Shown here: piece by piece, positions 1-11,931 of the stretch
How the letters are laid out: the number at the start of each line of letters is the position of its first letter
How positions within the stretch are numbered: position 1 is the first letter of the stretch
Source: Haematobia irritans
Taxonomy: Eukaryota > Arthropoda > Insecta > Diptera > Muscidae
Assembly: GCF_050003625.1 (NCBI RefSeq)
Contig: NC_134399.1
Location: 149,848,473 to 149,912,472, forward strand
DNA length: 64,000 nucleotides
Reading direction: 5' to 3'
Program-made: the position numbers and the translations under genes
Notes under the pieces: model-generated
The model's input: only the letters and a program-made list of their open reading frames with translations
Database searches by the model: none
Told to the model about the DNA's origin: nothing

Positions 1-205
1 AACATGTTTCAAGAGCACTATGTTACTTTTTCACAGCGACCATGTAGCATTTTTGTCGCAAAAATATTCTTTTCTCGTCAAACATAACATGCTCTCCGAA
101 ATCACATACATAATTTCCGAGAAAAGAACATGGTTTCGACAAACACGCAACATGTTTTCCGTGAAAAAGTACCATTTTGCTCTTGGAACATGGTTGGGGT
201 GATCA
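1..205. repeat. ACATGTT/ACATGGTT-rich dispersed repeat, cut by the window edge
   Basis: Short motifs of the ACATG(T/G)TT kind recur every 20-40 bases, interspersed with A-rich tracts. Similar text (ACATGGTTTTCGCGACAA-like) occurs at 18420-18760, so this is probably one arm of a dispersed AT-rich element. No coding signal is convincing; the 60-codon open frame here is repeat-derived. Boundaries are not visible because the window starts inside it. Confidence 0.3.
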
Positions 206-284
206 TATACCTTCTCTGCGTGTTCGCCGATTTTGCATCACTTCCGGATCCAAAAAGAACATTTTCACTACTTTTTTGGTGACG

Positions 285-704
285 TTTTTATACACTCCAC
301 CCTAGACAAAGTTAACATATTAACTTTGTCATTCCGTTTGTAACACATCGAAATATAGCTCTAAGACCCCATAAAGTATATATATTCTGGGTCGTGGTGA
401 TATTCTGAGTCGATCTAAGCATGTCCGTCCGTTGAAATCACGCTAAATTCCAAACGAAACAAGCTATCGACTTGAAACTTGGCTAAGTAGTTGTTACTGA
501 TGTAGATCAGATGGTATTGCAAATGGACCATATCGGACCACTTTTACGTATAGCCCGCCTATAAACCGACACTCAGATTTGATCTCCGGATCCTCTTGGA
601 GTAGCGAACTTCATCCGATTCGGTTGAAATTTGGTGTATTGTGTTAGTATGGCCGCTAACAACCTTGCCAAATTTGGTCATTATCGGTCTAGTTATATAC
701 TTGT
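285..704 (+). mobile_element. Mini-me-like element, family A, truncated
   Basis: It opens with the family A 5' end (TTTTTATACACTCCACC), followed by the conserved tract reading ACACATCGAAATATAGCTCT, the (TA)n stretch ATAAAGTATATATATTC, and a short GTCY block at GTCCGTCCG. About one diverged 153-bp unit follows, after which the copy ends near TATACTTGT. The central array and terminal hairpin are missing. A frame of 75 codons at 631-858 lies partly inside it and is not a gene. Confidence 0.8.
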
Positions 705-1796
705 TTTTTTTTTGCTTATTTACTGGGTAGCGTTTGACCTTATTGCCTTATATATCAGCCATCCTGTATGTGTCTGTAAACAAAATAAACTCAAACCATA
801 TTGCCCTACTCAAAAATTTATTCATAAATATACTACATACATCAAATTATATAGTTAAATGAAAACCCATTAAAAATTTTCCACCGATGAGAATTCCCCT
901 TAATCCGATTTTACTATGATGACAAAGTGACCCAATTAAAATTCAACACTCAGTTATGTGACAATGCAAAAAAAAAACAACAAAAACCACAAAAGTTAAC
1001 AAAACCATTAGAGCCCACATTTTACACTAGATCATCATCTGAACATCAGTATGTTGTTTTTTTGTTTTGTCGTTAGAAAAAAAATGAAAAACCTTAACTT
1101 AAATGTAGTTTCAGTTAACGTGTTCGATTTCATTAAAATGCAAATGATTTTGTTAAGTCTGTCGTCATGCGTTTAAACGTGACAACAATTTTTTTTATTT
1201 GTAAATTTTGCTATACAAAACAAAAAAGTGAAAAGCCATCACCTGCTTGAAGTATATCAAAATCGCCAACCCTAAACCTTGGAGTGACAGGTTGGAGTTT
1301 AGTGGAAGGAGTTGAATGTTTCAGTGTTTGTTAACGTTGAAATATATTTTTTACAACAAGGATATTCAATATGATGACTTATTTCTCCCCTTGGCTTCCG
1401 TTTTCGGTATTTGAATGATGTCAAGCGTAAACTGAAAAAAAAAAATCGCATACATATACGTGCAACACATGCATGAATATGCAAAATTTTCTTTAAAAGA
1501 GAGTACAACAAAATGAAAATATTAAGTTCTATCCTTAAATTCCTTGCAAATATTTGTTTTCACGGTTTTTACAATCTTTCTTGCATATCTTCGCGATATA
1601 GTCGAAAAAAGTCACGTTTTCATACGCCACCAAAGGATACACTAATATAAGCAAATTGACTGAAACGTGAGGGATACAGTGAAATATGGAGACAATTTAT
1701 GAAAATTACTTTCTTTCGATTTAAAATGTTCCATAGTCTTTAAGCTAATTGTTTCTCCATGTATGTTAGGTTTGTTCGAACAAAATTGGAATATAC
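705..1796. other. AT-rich intergenic stretch, no gene seen
   Basis: No frame longer than about 75 codons, no recognizable domain and no RNA gene. Homopolymer A/T tracts are frequent. It may contain old unrecognized repeats. Confidence 0.5.
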
Positions 1797-1798
1797 CC

Positions 1799-4130
1799 CA
1801 GCAAAAAATAATTATAAAATTGGAAGTACTTAAATATCAGTGTTCGTACTGTAGGCACTAGTATTCTGCGCAAAATTGTAAGTGCAGAATTCAGCGCTAC
1901 TTCTTCTAAAGATGTAAGTAAGTTCTTCGTTTACAGCGGGCTACGCACCTAATAATTTTTTTATTGAACGCCCGACAAAAATTTGTTAAGTGCTGAAATT
2001 AGCGCAATTTCGTTGCACTAGAGTAAGCGGGTGCTTCTTGCTTCGCTTACCAAGTTGCACTTCTGTAAGCAAGAGCTTTTTGTTTTTTTTTATCACGACT
2101 TCTAACGAACGAACGATTTTGTGCGAAGAGAAACTTGTAAAAATAAATCAGTTGATTTATTGTGTTTGAAAGATAAAGACGTGTTCTGCGGACGATTCAA
2201 TTCATTTTGTGTTCTCTTGCTTTTTGTATTTAATTCTAGGTAAGAATAACTCTTGCGGCCAGCAACGCGGACCGGGCCCAGCTAGTATAATTATAACAAG
2301 TATATACGGCCGTAAGTTCGGCCAGGCCGAATCTTATGTACCCTCCACCATGGATTGCGTAGAAACTTCTACGAAATACTGTCATCCACAATCGAAATAC
2401 TTGGGTTGTGGTATCTTAAAACTTCTTAACATCGTTTTCTAAATTGTGAGTTAGTCCATACGTGGTATATATTAGACAAAAAAGTTATGTATAGTTAAGT
2501 CTACAAATAATTACGAATCGATATGGACTTTTTGCACGGTACGTAGAGAGCCAGAATTGAAATATTGGGGTCACTTATATGGGGGTCACTATATACAATT
2601 ATGAACTTGATATGGACCAATTTTTGTGTGATTGGAAATCGATTTATCTGAGGGATATATATAACTATAGACCGATATGAACCTAGTTAGGCATGCTTGT
2701 TAACGACCATATACTAGCACAATGTACCAAATTTCAACTCACTCGGATGAAATTTGCTCCTCCAAGAGGCTCCAAAACCAAATCTCGGGATCGGTTTATA
2801 TGGGGCTATATATGATTATGGACTGATATGGACCACTTTTGGCATAGTTGTTGAATATTATATACGATCACCACGTACCAAATTTCAAGCAGATCGGATG
2901 AAGTTTGCTTCTCCGAAAGGCATCGGAGGTCAAATCTGGGGATCGGTTTATATGGGAGCTATATATAATTATGGGCTGATAGGAACCAATTCCTGCATGG
3001 TTGTTGGATACCATATACTAACATCACGTACCAAATTTCAACCGAATGGGAAGAATTTTGCTCTTCCAAGGGGCTCTGGAGGTCAAATCTGGGGATCGGT
3101 TTATATGGGGCCTATATATAATTATGGACCGATTTCGACCAATTTTTGCATGGGAGTTTGAGGCCATATATTAACACCACGTACCAAATTTCAGCTGAAT
3201 CAGATGAATTTTGGTCTTCCAAGAGGCTCCGGAGGTCAAATCTGGTTATCGGTTTATATGGGGGCTATATATAATTATGGACCGATGTGGACCAATTCTT
3301 GCATGGTTGTTAGAGACCATATACTAACACCACGTACCAAATTTCAGCCGGATCGGATAAAACTTGCTTCTCTTAGAGGCCTCGCAAGCCAAATCGGGGG
3401 ATCGGTTTATATGGGGGCTATATATAATTATGGACCGATGTGGACCAATTTTTGCATGGTTGGTAGAAACCATATACCAACACCATGTACCAAATTTCAG
3501 CCGGATCGGATGAAATTTGCTTCTCTTAGAGGCCTCGCAAGCCAAATTTGGGGGTCCGTTTATATGGGGGCTATACGTAAAAGTGGACCGATATGGCCCA
3601 TTTGTAATACCATCCGACCTACATCAATAACAACTACGTGTGCCAAGTTTTAGCTTGTTTCGTTCGGAAGTTAGCGTGATTTCAACAGACGGACATGCTC
3701 AGATCGACTCAGAATTTCACCACGACCCAGAATATATATACTTTATGGGGTCTTAGAGCAATATTTCGATGTGTTACAAACGGAATGACAAAGTTAATAT
3801 ACCCCCCATCCTATGGTGGAGGGTATAAAAAAGGAGGACGGTTTCAAATATGTGTTCATTTCATAATTTTTAAAGACAGAGTATTACCGATATCTGGTAG
3901 AAGTTAAGCGCTATAATGGTTCTAATATTCGAAATTATTATGTGCTTTCTTATGCGCAATGATTTCCTCATGTAAATGTACTGCTTCTGAAAGCGCTGAA
4001 TTTCATACAAAGAAGAAGCGCATTTAAGTGGGACATTTCATTATAAATTCATCAGTGAATTCCTCGCAGAGTTAAGCGCTGATTGACTTTGACTTATAAA
4101 GCTGCTGAAAATTCAGCAGGTTTTTTGCTG
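1799..4130. mobile_element. TIR element (CAGCAAAAAA ends) hosting a mini-me copy
   Basis: The left edge reads CAGCAAAAAATAATT and the right edge TTTTTTGCTG, a 10-bp terminal inverted repeat. Both flanks of the inner insertion share motifs such as TTCAGCGC, AGTTCTTCG and AAGCGCTGA. That suggests one element of roughly 800 bp into which the mini-me copy at 2296-3831 inserted. No target duplication is clear and no transposase is present, so the superfamily is unknown. Confidence 0.45.
2296..3831 (-). mobile_element. Mini-me-like element, family A, near full length
   Basis: The left edge is ACAAGTATATACGG, then a hairpin (TTCGGCCAGGCCGAA), then TACCCTCCACCATGG. The right edge is CCTATGGTGGAGGGTATA, complementary to that subterminal motif. 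Between them lie five tandem units with anchors at 2942, 3095, 3248, 3401 and 3554, an exact period of 153 bp. The (GACG)n block at about 3689 and ATATATACTTTATGG at about 3735 correspond to the (GTCY)n and (TA)n tracts of dipteran mini-me elements. Frames of 135 and 149 codons inside are products of the array. Confidence 0.9.
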
Positions 4131-4132
4131 GG

Positions 4133-4510
4133 ACAGTTACGGCTGATATGTAATGCAACCAACTTCATGTTGTTACCAGTTCTAAACCGCTCATTTGACA
4201 GCTGATAGATTTATTCTATTAACAGTTCATGTTGTCCTTTACAAGATATATAGAATTCAGCAATAAAAGTATTCGAATTGGACTTCAAACGTGATAGTAT
4301 GATTGCTTTATATTTGGCTGGAAAACCACAAGTGGCTATCGTTGATCTCTGAAGATTTTTTTCTTTTTACGTACACTAAAAAAATTTACGTGATATGAAA
4401 AAATACGTAACCTTATTTTAGAAGGAGTAAATTACAAAATATTAAAAACAAATTTCTTTTAACTACAAATAAATATTTTTTTGCAATAAATATAATTTAA
4501 ATTTAGCGTT
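4133..4510. other. AT-rich spacer, no gene seen
   Basis: Between the preceding TIR element and the hAT-like element. No coding frame or RNA gene is recognizable. Confidence 0.5.
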
Positions 4511-5079
4511 ATTTTAACCAGGGCTGTGGAGTCGAGCCAATTTTGCTCGACTGCAACTCCAGCATTTTTCATCAGCCTCGAGTCCGACTGCAGAGTCGAC
4601 TCCGGTTAATATAACTAAATCTCATTGGATACCACTAATTTGTAGTTCTATTGTGGAGGGTACCATAAATGGATTGATATAAATTATCGTATTTATTTAT
4701 GTGTGCAAAAAAGATCTTAATTTCACATTTGATGCCAATTGAACTCTATATTTCAAATTGAAGGCAATGTCGGGCCTATATTGAATAAATAAAATAATAA
4801 ATAATAAATATCACAATATGAGCAGATACCAACAGTCTTCAGCATATGTATTTATAAACAAGTAAAGAAAGTTCGAAGTTGGACGGAGCTCATTGTACCT
4901 TTCAACACATTGTGGACCAAAATTATTGATGCCATCTCAAATCCTTCAAATATGTTGCGAGCTATATAAAGGTTTATATTCCCATATGCATGAGTTTGAA
5001 TCTGAACCGATTTAGAAAAAATCTATGTACTTAAAATTTAAATCTAACGTTATGGGATGAAACACAATTTTAGTAAAAA

Positions 5080-6406
5080 ACAAGTAAGGAAAATCTGAAG
5101 TCGGGCGCGGCTGACTATATTATACCCTGCACCACTTTGTAGATCTAAATTTTCGATACCATATCACAACCGTCAAATGTGCTGGGGGCAAAAGTTTATT
5201 TATCGCTCGATACATATGTTATGTATTAGAAGTTTAGGAAAATTAGAGTAATTTTTACAACTTTTCGACGAAGCAGTGGTGATTTTACAAGGAAAATGTT
5301 GGTATTTTGACCATTTTTGTCGAAATGAGAAAAACATATATATGGGAGCTATATCTAAATCTGAACCGATTTCAACCAAATTTGGCACACATAGCTACAA
5401 TGCTAATTCTACTCCCTGTGCACAATTTCAACTAAATCGTAGTTAAAAATTGGCCTCTGTGATCATATGAGTTTAAATCGGGCGAACGATATATATGGGA
5501 GCTATATCTAAATCTGAACCGATTTCAATAAAATTTGGCACACCTGACTACACTACTAATTGTACTCCTAGTGCAAAATTTCAACCAAATTGGGGTAAAA
5601 CTCTGGCTTCTGGGACCGTATTAGTCCATATCGGGCGAAAGATATATATGGGAGCTATATCTAAATCTGAACCGATTTCAATAAAATTTGGCACACTTGA
5701 CTATAGTACCATTTGCTCTCCTTGTGCAAAATCGTAGTTAAAAATTGGCCTCTGTGATCATATGAGTTTAATTCGGGCGAACGATATATATGGGAGCTAT
5801 ATTAAATCTGAACCGATTTCAATAAAATTTGGCACACTAGACTACACTACTAATTGTACTCCTAGTGAAAAATTTCAACCAAATTGGGGTAAAACTCTGG
5901 TTTCTGGAACCGTATTAGTCCATATCGGGCGAAAGATATATATGGGAGCTATATCTAAATCTGAACCGATTTCAATAAAATTTGGCACACTTGACTATAG
6001 TACCAATTGCTCTCCTTGTGCAAAATCGTAGTTAAAAATTGGCCTCTGTGATCATATGAGTTTAATTCGGGCGGACGATATATATGGGAGCTATATCTAA
6101 ATCTGAACCGATTTCAATAAAATTTGGCACACTTGACTATAGTACCAATTGCTCTTCTTGTGCAAAATTTTAAGCAAATTAGGGTAAAACGCTGGCTTTT
6201 GCGGCCACATAAGTCCATATTTGGCATACTTTTGCCAAATTTGAAGTCAATTGGACTAAAACTGCGACCTAGACTTTGATTACAAAAATGTATTCACGGA
6301 CAGACGGACATGGCTTTATCGACTCAGGAGCCCACCCTGAGCATTTTTGCCAAAGACACCATGTGTCTATCTCGTCTCCTGTTCCACAGTGTGGCGCAGG
6401 GTATAA
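5080..6406 (-). mobile_element. Mini-me-like element, family B
   Basis: The left edge is ACAAGTAAGGAAAATCTG, then a hairpin-forming GTCGGGCGCGGCTGAC, then TATACCCTGCACCAC. The right edge is GTGTGGCGCAGGGTATA, its inverted partner. The internal array repeats ATATATGGGAGCTATATC-type units with spacings of 153, 142 and 152 bp. A frame in the array encodes a 51-residue repeat beginning MGAISKSEPISIKFGT. It lies inside the hAT-like element, so it inserted later or was already resident in its ancestor. Confidence 0.85.
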
Positions 6407-6650
6407 CAAGTAAGGAAAGTCTGAAGTCGGGCGGGGCCGACTATAATATACGCTGCACCACATTGTATTTAGAGATAAAATCTCAAATCCCTCAAATTTC
6501 TTGAGTGCGCTATATAAAGGTTTATGTTCCCATTAACCAGTATTTAAAACTGACCCGATTTGGACACAATTTTGGCAGACTTCTATTAAATCTTGGGCAC
6601 GGCTAATGCCTTGGGCACAGCGTGGCGCAGGACATAAATATAGGAAATAT
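6406..6650 (-). mobile_element. Second family B 3' end, tandem to the first
   Basis: Directly after the GCAGGGTATA terminus of the previous copy, a new ACAAGTAAGGAAAGTCTG end starts, with its hairpin GTCGGGCGGGGCCGAC and TATACGCTGCACCAC. The two copies are therefore joined head-to-tail with no spacer. This copy is truncated after about 240 bp and merges into AT-rich repeats. Confidence 0.7.
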
Positions 6651-6770
6651 TTATAAATTTTTAGACAATTTCGCCAAAAATACATTTATGATTTATCATT
6701 CGATAGATATGTATTAGAGGTATAGAAAAATTTGAGTCACTTACTCAGCAGTGAGCACCAGTAAGAAATA

Positions 6771-7658
6771 AAATTATGAGAAAATTAGCTATAGAAATAA
6801 AATTTTGACAAAATTTTCTGTAGAAATAAAATTTTGATAAAATATTCTACAGAAATAAAATTTTGAAAAAATTTTCTATAGATATAAAATTTTGAAAAAA
6901 TTTTCTAAAGAAATAAAAAAGAAAATAAAAATAGAACATTTTCTATAGAAATAAAATTTTTTTATATATTAAATAAAATTTTGACAAAATTTTCTGTAGA
7001 AATTAAATTTTAACAAAAACAAAATGTTGGCAAACTTTGCTATAGAAATAAAATTTTGCAATATTTTCCATAGAAATAAAAATTTCTATAGAAAGAAAAT
7101 TTTGACAAAATTTTTTATAGAAATACAATTTGTATATAGTAAATAAAATTTTTACAAAATTTTCTATAGAAATAAAATTTTGAGAAAATTTGCTATAAAA
7201 ATAAAATTTTGACAAAATTTTCTACAGAAATAAAATTTTGATAAAATGTTCTATAGAAATAAAATTTTTACAAATTTTTCTATAGAAATAAAATTTTTAT
7301 TTTGACAAAATTTTTTATAGAAATCCAATTTGTATATAGTAAATAAAATTTTTACAAAATTTTCTATAGAAATAAAATTTTAAGAAAATTTGCTATAAAA
7401 ATAAAATTTTGACAAAATTTTCTATAGAAATAAAATTTTGACAAAAAATTTTGAGAAAATTTGCTATAAAAATAAAATTTTGACAAAATTTTCTATAGAA
7501 ATAAAATTTTGATAAAAGGTTCTATAGAAATAAAATTTTCTATAGAAATAAAATTTTTACAAAATTTTCTATAGAAATAAAATTTTGACAAAATTTTCTA
7601 TAGAAATAAAATTTTGATAAAAGGTTCTATAGAAATAAAATTTTCTATAGAAATACGA
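6771..7658 (-). repeat. 29-bp minisatellite block
   Basis: Tandem and diverged copies of a 29-bp unit, seen here as TCTATAGAAATAAAATTTTG with the spacer ACAAAATT. Substitutions and partial units are common, and larger stretches near 7136-7400 are themselves duplicated. The same unit recurs in many blocks across the window. Open frames inside it (Phe/Lys/Ile rich) are not genes. Confidence 0.9.
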
Positions 7659-8306
7659 ACGACTAATAATGGAAAACCTACACCAAATTATGGTATTGCA
7701 TGTAACTTCTACTCTTTTCTCACTGTGTTTATAAATTAACATTTCGTACGAATGGTACGTTTTTTGTAGTATATTATTTATGGTTTGTTGAGCTTATAAA
7801 TTTGATTTGTTTTAACAAATGCAGTGATACAAAAGGTGCTCAAGCAAAAATGACGCTGTGGCCCCTTAGAACTTCATGGTGCCCCCCTAGGGGAAGCACT
7901 GTGTTAGTCTAACATTCGAGGAAACATAAAAGATCTCCATAATTGGAAGTTGCGTTTCATTTACAGTCATAAGGTTAGTACTAAGTTCAAGTTTAGCCGC
8001 TAAAGTGAAAACTAAATCAGTAAAAAAGGTATAAAATTATACATATTTGTTGCAAATTTTATTAAAACTTGATGGGGGAATAGCCCAAAGCAAATTTTCA
8101 CAAAGTTTTGTATTCCTTCAAATGGATTATTAAAGAAAAGTAAAATGACGATGTTGTCGGCTAAAATCGAACTTAATACCCACCTATACCGAACACTGAT
8201 CGCATGAATAACACAATGGATACTAATTTTCGTAAAAACTTGTTTAGTTACAAAAGTGTGAAGCAGCAAAATCTTTAGACTCCGACTCCATAGCCCGGAT
8301 TTTAAC

Positions 8307-9560
8307 TACGTATATATTTTTACAGTTCAAAATCTTTGGATCGAATTGGGAACATTTTATCTCCAAAAATCATTTAATCATCATGGTTGCAAGTACATAT
8401 TATCTCTACAAGATTCTGTTAATTTTTTCGATGGTCATATTTATGTTCTGTCCTAATGGATTGTTATGGACATATTGTTGCAATCATCCCAAATATCCAA
8501 AATTTATGCAAATTTTATACGCTTTCAATTCTGTCATGATGGACATGCTATTATTAGAATTTCCATAATTTTTTTCCTCTAAACTCACTCTTCTTATTAT
8601 CTGGTCACCATTGAACTAAATACAGAAAACAAAATTATATGGCTACCAACTAATTTGGAGAGTATAACCAACAGCACGAAACACACAATGTATACACGTG
8701 AACGAATTTCGATAGACCAAAGCTACTGTCTTCTCAATTCGCCCCAATACCATCAACTCATGACAATAAGCCAAAAATCGAAAATTACTTCCTTCAACAT
8801 CAGGGTGTTCACACTCTCATACAAACATCAAACTTGTTCAACATTGACTGTATGCAACACCTTCAGCAGCATAGAACAGCTATTACCTAAGTACGCACCA
8901 TAGGCCCATGGAGATGGAATTGGAGTCACAGTTATTGTTTACTTGTGTGTATCACACACACACCAGGTTTACTTGTGGATTTGTTGATATATGGTGAGAA
9001 AGTGAATGAAAATAAGGATATACCCATAGGCATATACGTATTTGTATTTTCTCAGAATCACGCATTGGCATATGGATTCAAATGGCATTGTTAGTAGTCA
9101 CAGTAACTTTGTGTTTATTTTGTGTTGCGTGAGATTGTGAATGTTCCGCTTGCATGGTACAGATTGTATTTCCAAGTTAAATTGAAACTGGGCAGCAAGA
9201 CAGAGGGTAATAGATTCTATATCAGTATCGTCTAAAACCAAAATATATTTGACCTCGATTTAATGCTGGAGAAATATTTTCCATCAGGATGATATTGTAG
9301 GTCGAGGAGAAAAAATCCATCTACATCCATTCAAGAAAGAATTTGAAATTTTTGATCAAATTTTTGTGGTTAGTTTCAGTACTTGCAATATCATATATTT
9401 TGATCTTTCCTATTAGCGACAATTTTCTTGGGTTTATAAATATCCCTTGAATTGCAAATGTGTTGAATTTTAAACGTTTTTACTTCTACCAAAAGGGAGA
9501 ACTTATTCACCATGGATGTTGATAGTATGATCTAACACGAAAATCAAGATTTTTAAGATA
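8307..9560. other. Intergenic stretch, no gene supported
   Basis: The longest frames are about 60-80 codons, with no domain or promoter context. A short (CA)n tract sits near 8945. No repeat family recognized elsewhere in the window is evident. Confidence 0.45.
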
Positions 9561-9585
9561 TTGTATTTATATAAAATGTTGACAA

Positions 9586-10580
9586 TATTTTACTTCAATA
9601 GCAACTTTTGTCAAAATTTTATTTCGGTAGAAAATTTTGTCAACATTTTATTTCTACAGAAAATTTTCTCAAAATTTTATTTCCATAGAAAAGTTTGTCA
9701 AAATTTCAATTCTATACAAAAGTTTGTCAAAATTTTATTTCTATAGAACACTTTCTCAAAATTTTATTTCTAAAGAAAATTTTCCCAAATTTTTATTTCC
9801 TTTGACAAATTTTGTCAAAAATTTTATTCTATAGAAAATTTTGTCAAAACGATTACTTCTATAGAATATTATGTCAAAATTTACTTCTATAAAAATTTTT
9901 GCTAAAGAAAATTTCTAAAGAAAATTTTCCCAAATTTGTATTTCCTTTGGCAAATTTTGTCAAAAATTTTATTCTATAGAAAATTTTGTCAAAATTTTAT
10001 TTCTATAGAAAATTTTGTCAAAAATTTTATTCTATAGAAAATTTTGTCAAAATTTTATTTCTATAGAAAATTTTGTCAAAATTTTATTTCTATAGAAAAT
10101 TTTGTCAAAATTTTATTTCTACAGAAAATTTTGTCAAAATTTTATTTCTATAAAAAATTTTGCCAAAAATTTATTTCTATAGAAAATTTTGTTTCTATAG
10201 AAAATTTTGTCTAAATTTTATTTCTAAAGAAAATTTTCCCAAATTTTTATTTCCTTTGGCAAATTTTGTCAAAAATTTTATTCTATAGAAAATTTTGTCA
10301 AATTTTTTTTTCTATAGAAAATTTTGTCGAAATTTTATTTCTATAGAAAATTTTGTCAAAATTTTATTTCTATAGAAAATTTTGTCAAAATTTTATTTCT
10401 ATAGAAAATTTTGTCAAAATTTTATTTCTATAGAAAATTTTGTCAAAATTTTATTTCTATAGAAAATTTTGTCAAAATTTTATTTCTACAGAAAATTTTG
10501 TCAAAATTTTATTTCTATAAAAAATTTTGCCAAAATTGTATTTCTATAGAACACCATTTTTGGTAGAATTCTACCAAGTG
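9586..10580 (+). repeat. Large 29-bp minisatellite block with a TIR-element right end
   Basis: Roughly 30 tandem units of TTTTGTCAAAATTTTATTTC plus TATAGAAAA. The stretch 10320-10520 is the most homogeneous and keeps an exact 29-bp period, so amplification there is probably recent. The block ends in CATTTTTGGTAGAATTCTACC, the right flank seen on other TIR-bounded copies such as 26447-26851. A clear left TIR is not visible. Confidence 0.9.
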
Positions 10581-10581
10581 T

Positions 10582-10644
10582 GGCAATCGTGAATATGACT
10601 CCAAGGCAATCGTGAATATGACTCCAAGGCAATCGTGACTCCAA
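10582..10644 (+). repeat. 23-bp short tandem repeat, three units
   Basis: The unit GGCAATCGTGAATATGACTC plus CAA occurs at 10582-10604 and 10605-10627. A third copy at 10628-10644 lacks six bases. The unit starts in the degenerate terminus of the preceding TIR element. Confidence 0.85.
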
Positions 10645-11456
10645 GGTTCAAATCTCACCACCTGCAAAGTTTTTTATCAATTATTTTGCAAAAGATTGTT
10701 TTTTGTGTTGTATATAGTTCTTACTTATTTTGTTATTTTTTTATATTTTTGTAGAAATATATTTGTTCCATTGAAAATCAATAAAACAATGAAAATTCTA
10801 TTAATTAGCAAAACCTTCTCAAATAAACTTCCATGGAAGTGAAACAGTCAACAGACGACACAGAGTTAAATCCCCGCAGGGGTGAACATTTAATTAAATT
10901 TTCATTATTTTTTTACTTTAATTGTCGAAAATTTAAATTTAGGCTTTAAATCGTTTTTTAAGATTGGTCCAAAAGAACTTAATCGGAAGTGGAAAAAATT
11001 AGATAGGGGTTCCCGGGTGCTCTTAAAAAGAAATTTTTGTGGAACAACTTCCAGTTTGTTCTTTGCTTTAAAGTTATTCGGTGCCATCAAATCGATATTT
11101 TGAGGCTTACAAAGGCAGTTATTTGAATGGATTTCTAATTTTTGTCCCCAGTAGTTTATCCTAAGGTTTCTTATATGAGCAATGGTGAACTCTAAGAAGT
11201 ATAGGAAAAAAATTAAAAAAAAAACACATACAATTCAGAAGAAATCCCTGAAAGTTATATTTGAATTGATAATACGGTCGATATTATTTTGTGTATTTGA
11301 AGATTATTTCTTGCGAATGTTAACGACAAAGTGCGCCTTAAATGGTCCATCCACTTAGTCTAATATTGGCATACTCTTTGCAATATATCGGCCGGTATCT
11401 CAGGAATAAACAATTCAATGTTGTCTTCCAATGCGCAATTGATGCAGGCTTGTATA
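10645..11456. other. AT-rich intergenic stretch, no gene seen
   Basis: No recognizable coding region. A hairpin-like CCCCGCAGGGG lies near 10872 after a TTAAATC motif, weakly resembling a tRNA B box, but no tRNA fold can be built. Confidence 0.4.
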
Positions 11457-11931
11457 CACTCAAAGAAAGTAAACGCCACATTGCACTTAAGTCAACTTAA
11501 TTCTATTTTAGTTCATAGTTAAATGAACTAAAACAGGGGAAGCATACAGATTTACTACATTCGTGTCTCCCACCAAATAGTTCAAAATTTCTTAAATTTA
11601 TAAATTTTAACAATAGCACACCCAGTTTGACAGTGAAACAAAACACGTAAAATGCATCAAACAGATAATAGATAAAAAATCACCCTTTATATAAATTTTA
11701 TTACTTTTTTAGAAATTTTCTACAGTCCCTTGAAATTTCCTTTATCCCAAGAATGTCTCAAAAATTTTATGAACAAAGCGTGCGTATAAAGTTCAATGAC
11801 CTTTGCATAATGTGCACTAAGTTAGAAGAAAATTTTCGTTGCCAAAAATAGTAAGAATGAACTGCTGCAATAAAATGTCCATGATTTGGCAACGATTGAA
11901 GTTTTCTTTATTCGTAGTTCATTTTTATACC
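11457..11931. mobile_element. MITE with CACTCAAAGAAAGT-type end, right end unclear
   Basis: It begins after a TA (11455-11456) with CACTCAAAGAAAGTAAACGC. The internal sequence (AGTTCATAGTTAAATGAACT, CACCAAATAGTTCA, TTAAATTTATAAATTTTA) matches the TA-flanked MITE at 40104-40620. The right TIR is not recognizable and the element appears to abut the mini-me copy starting at 11932. Confidence 0.5.

Larger units (their letters stand above)
4519..8298. mobile_element. hAT-like non-autonomous element with GACTCC-rich termini and 8-bp TSD
   Basis: It begins CAGGGCTGTGGAGTCGAG and ends GACTCCGACTCCATAGCCCGG, complementary termini. The flanks carry a perfect 8-bp direct repeat ATTTTAAC (4511-4518 and 8299-8306), the duplication size of the hAT superfamily. 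CAGGG-type ends also fit hAT. No transposase survives. The interior holds nested family B mini-me copies (5080-6650) and a 29-bp minisatellite (6771-7658). Its own left and right arms are shared with the second copy at 20605-22728. P-like elements also make 8-bp duplications but usually have other termini. Confidence 0.8.

Noticed and set aside
9586..10552. CRISPR-like array (29-bp repeats)
   Set aside because: Units are directly contiguous with no unique spacers, diverged, and present in many loci of a eukaryotic genome. It is a minisatellite.
10860..10890. A tRNA B-box-like TTAAATCCCCGCAGGGG
   Set aside because: No A box at proper spacing and no cloverleaf.
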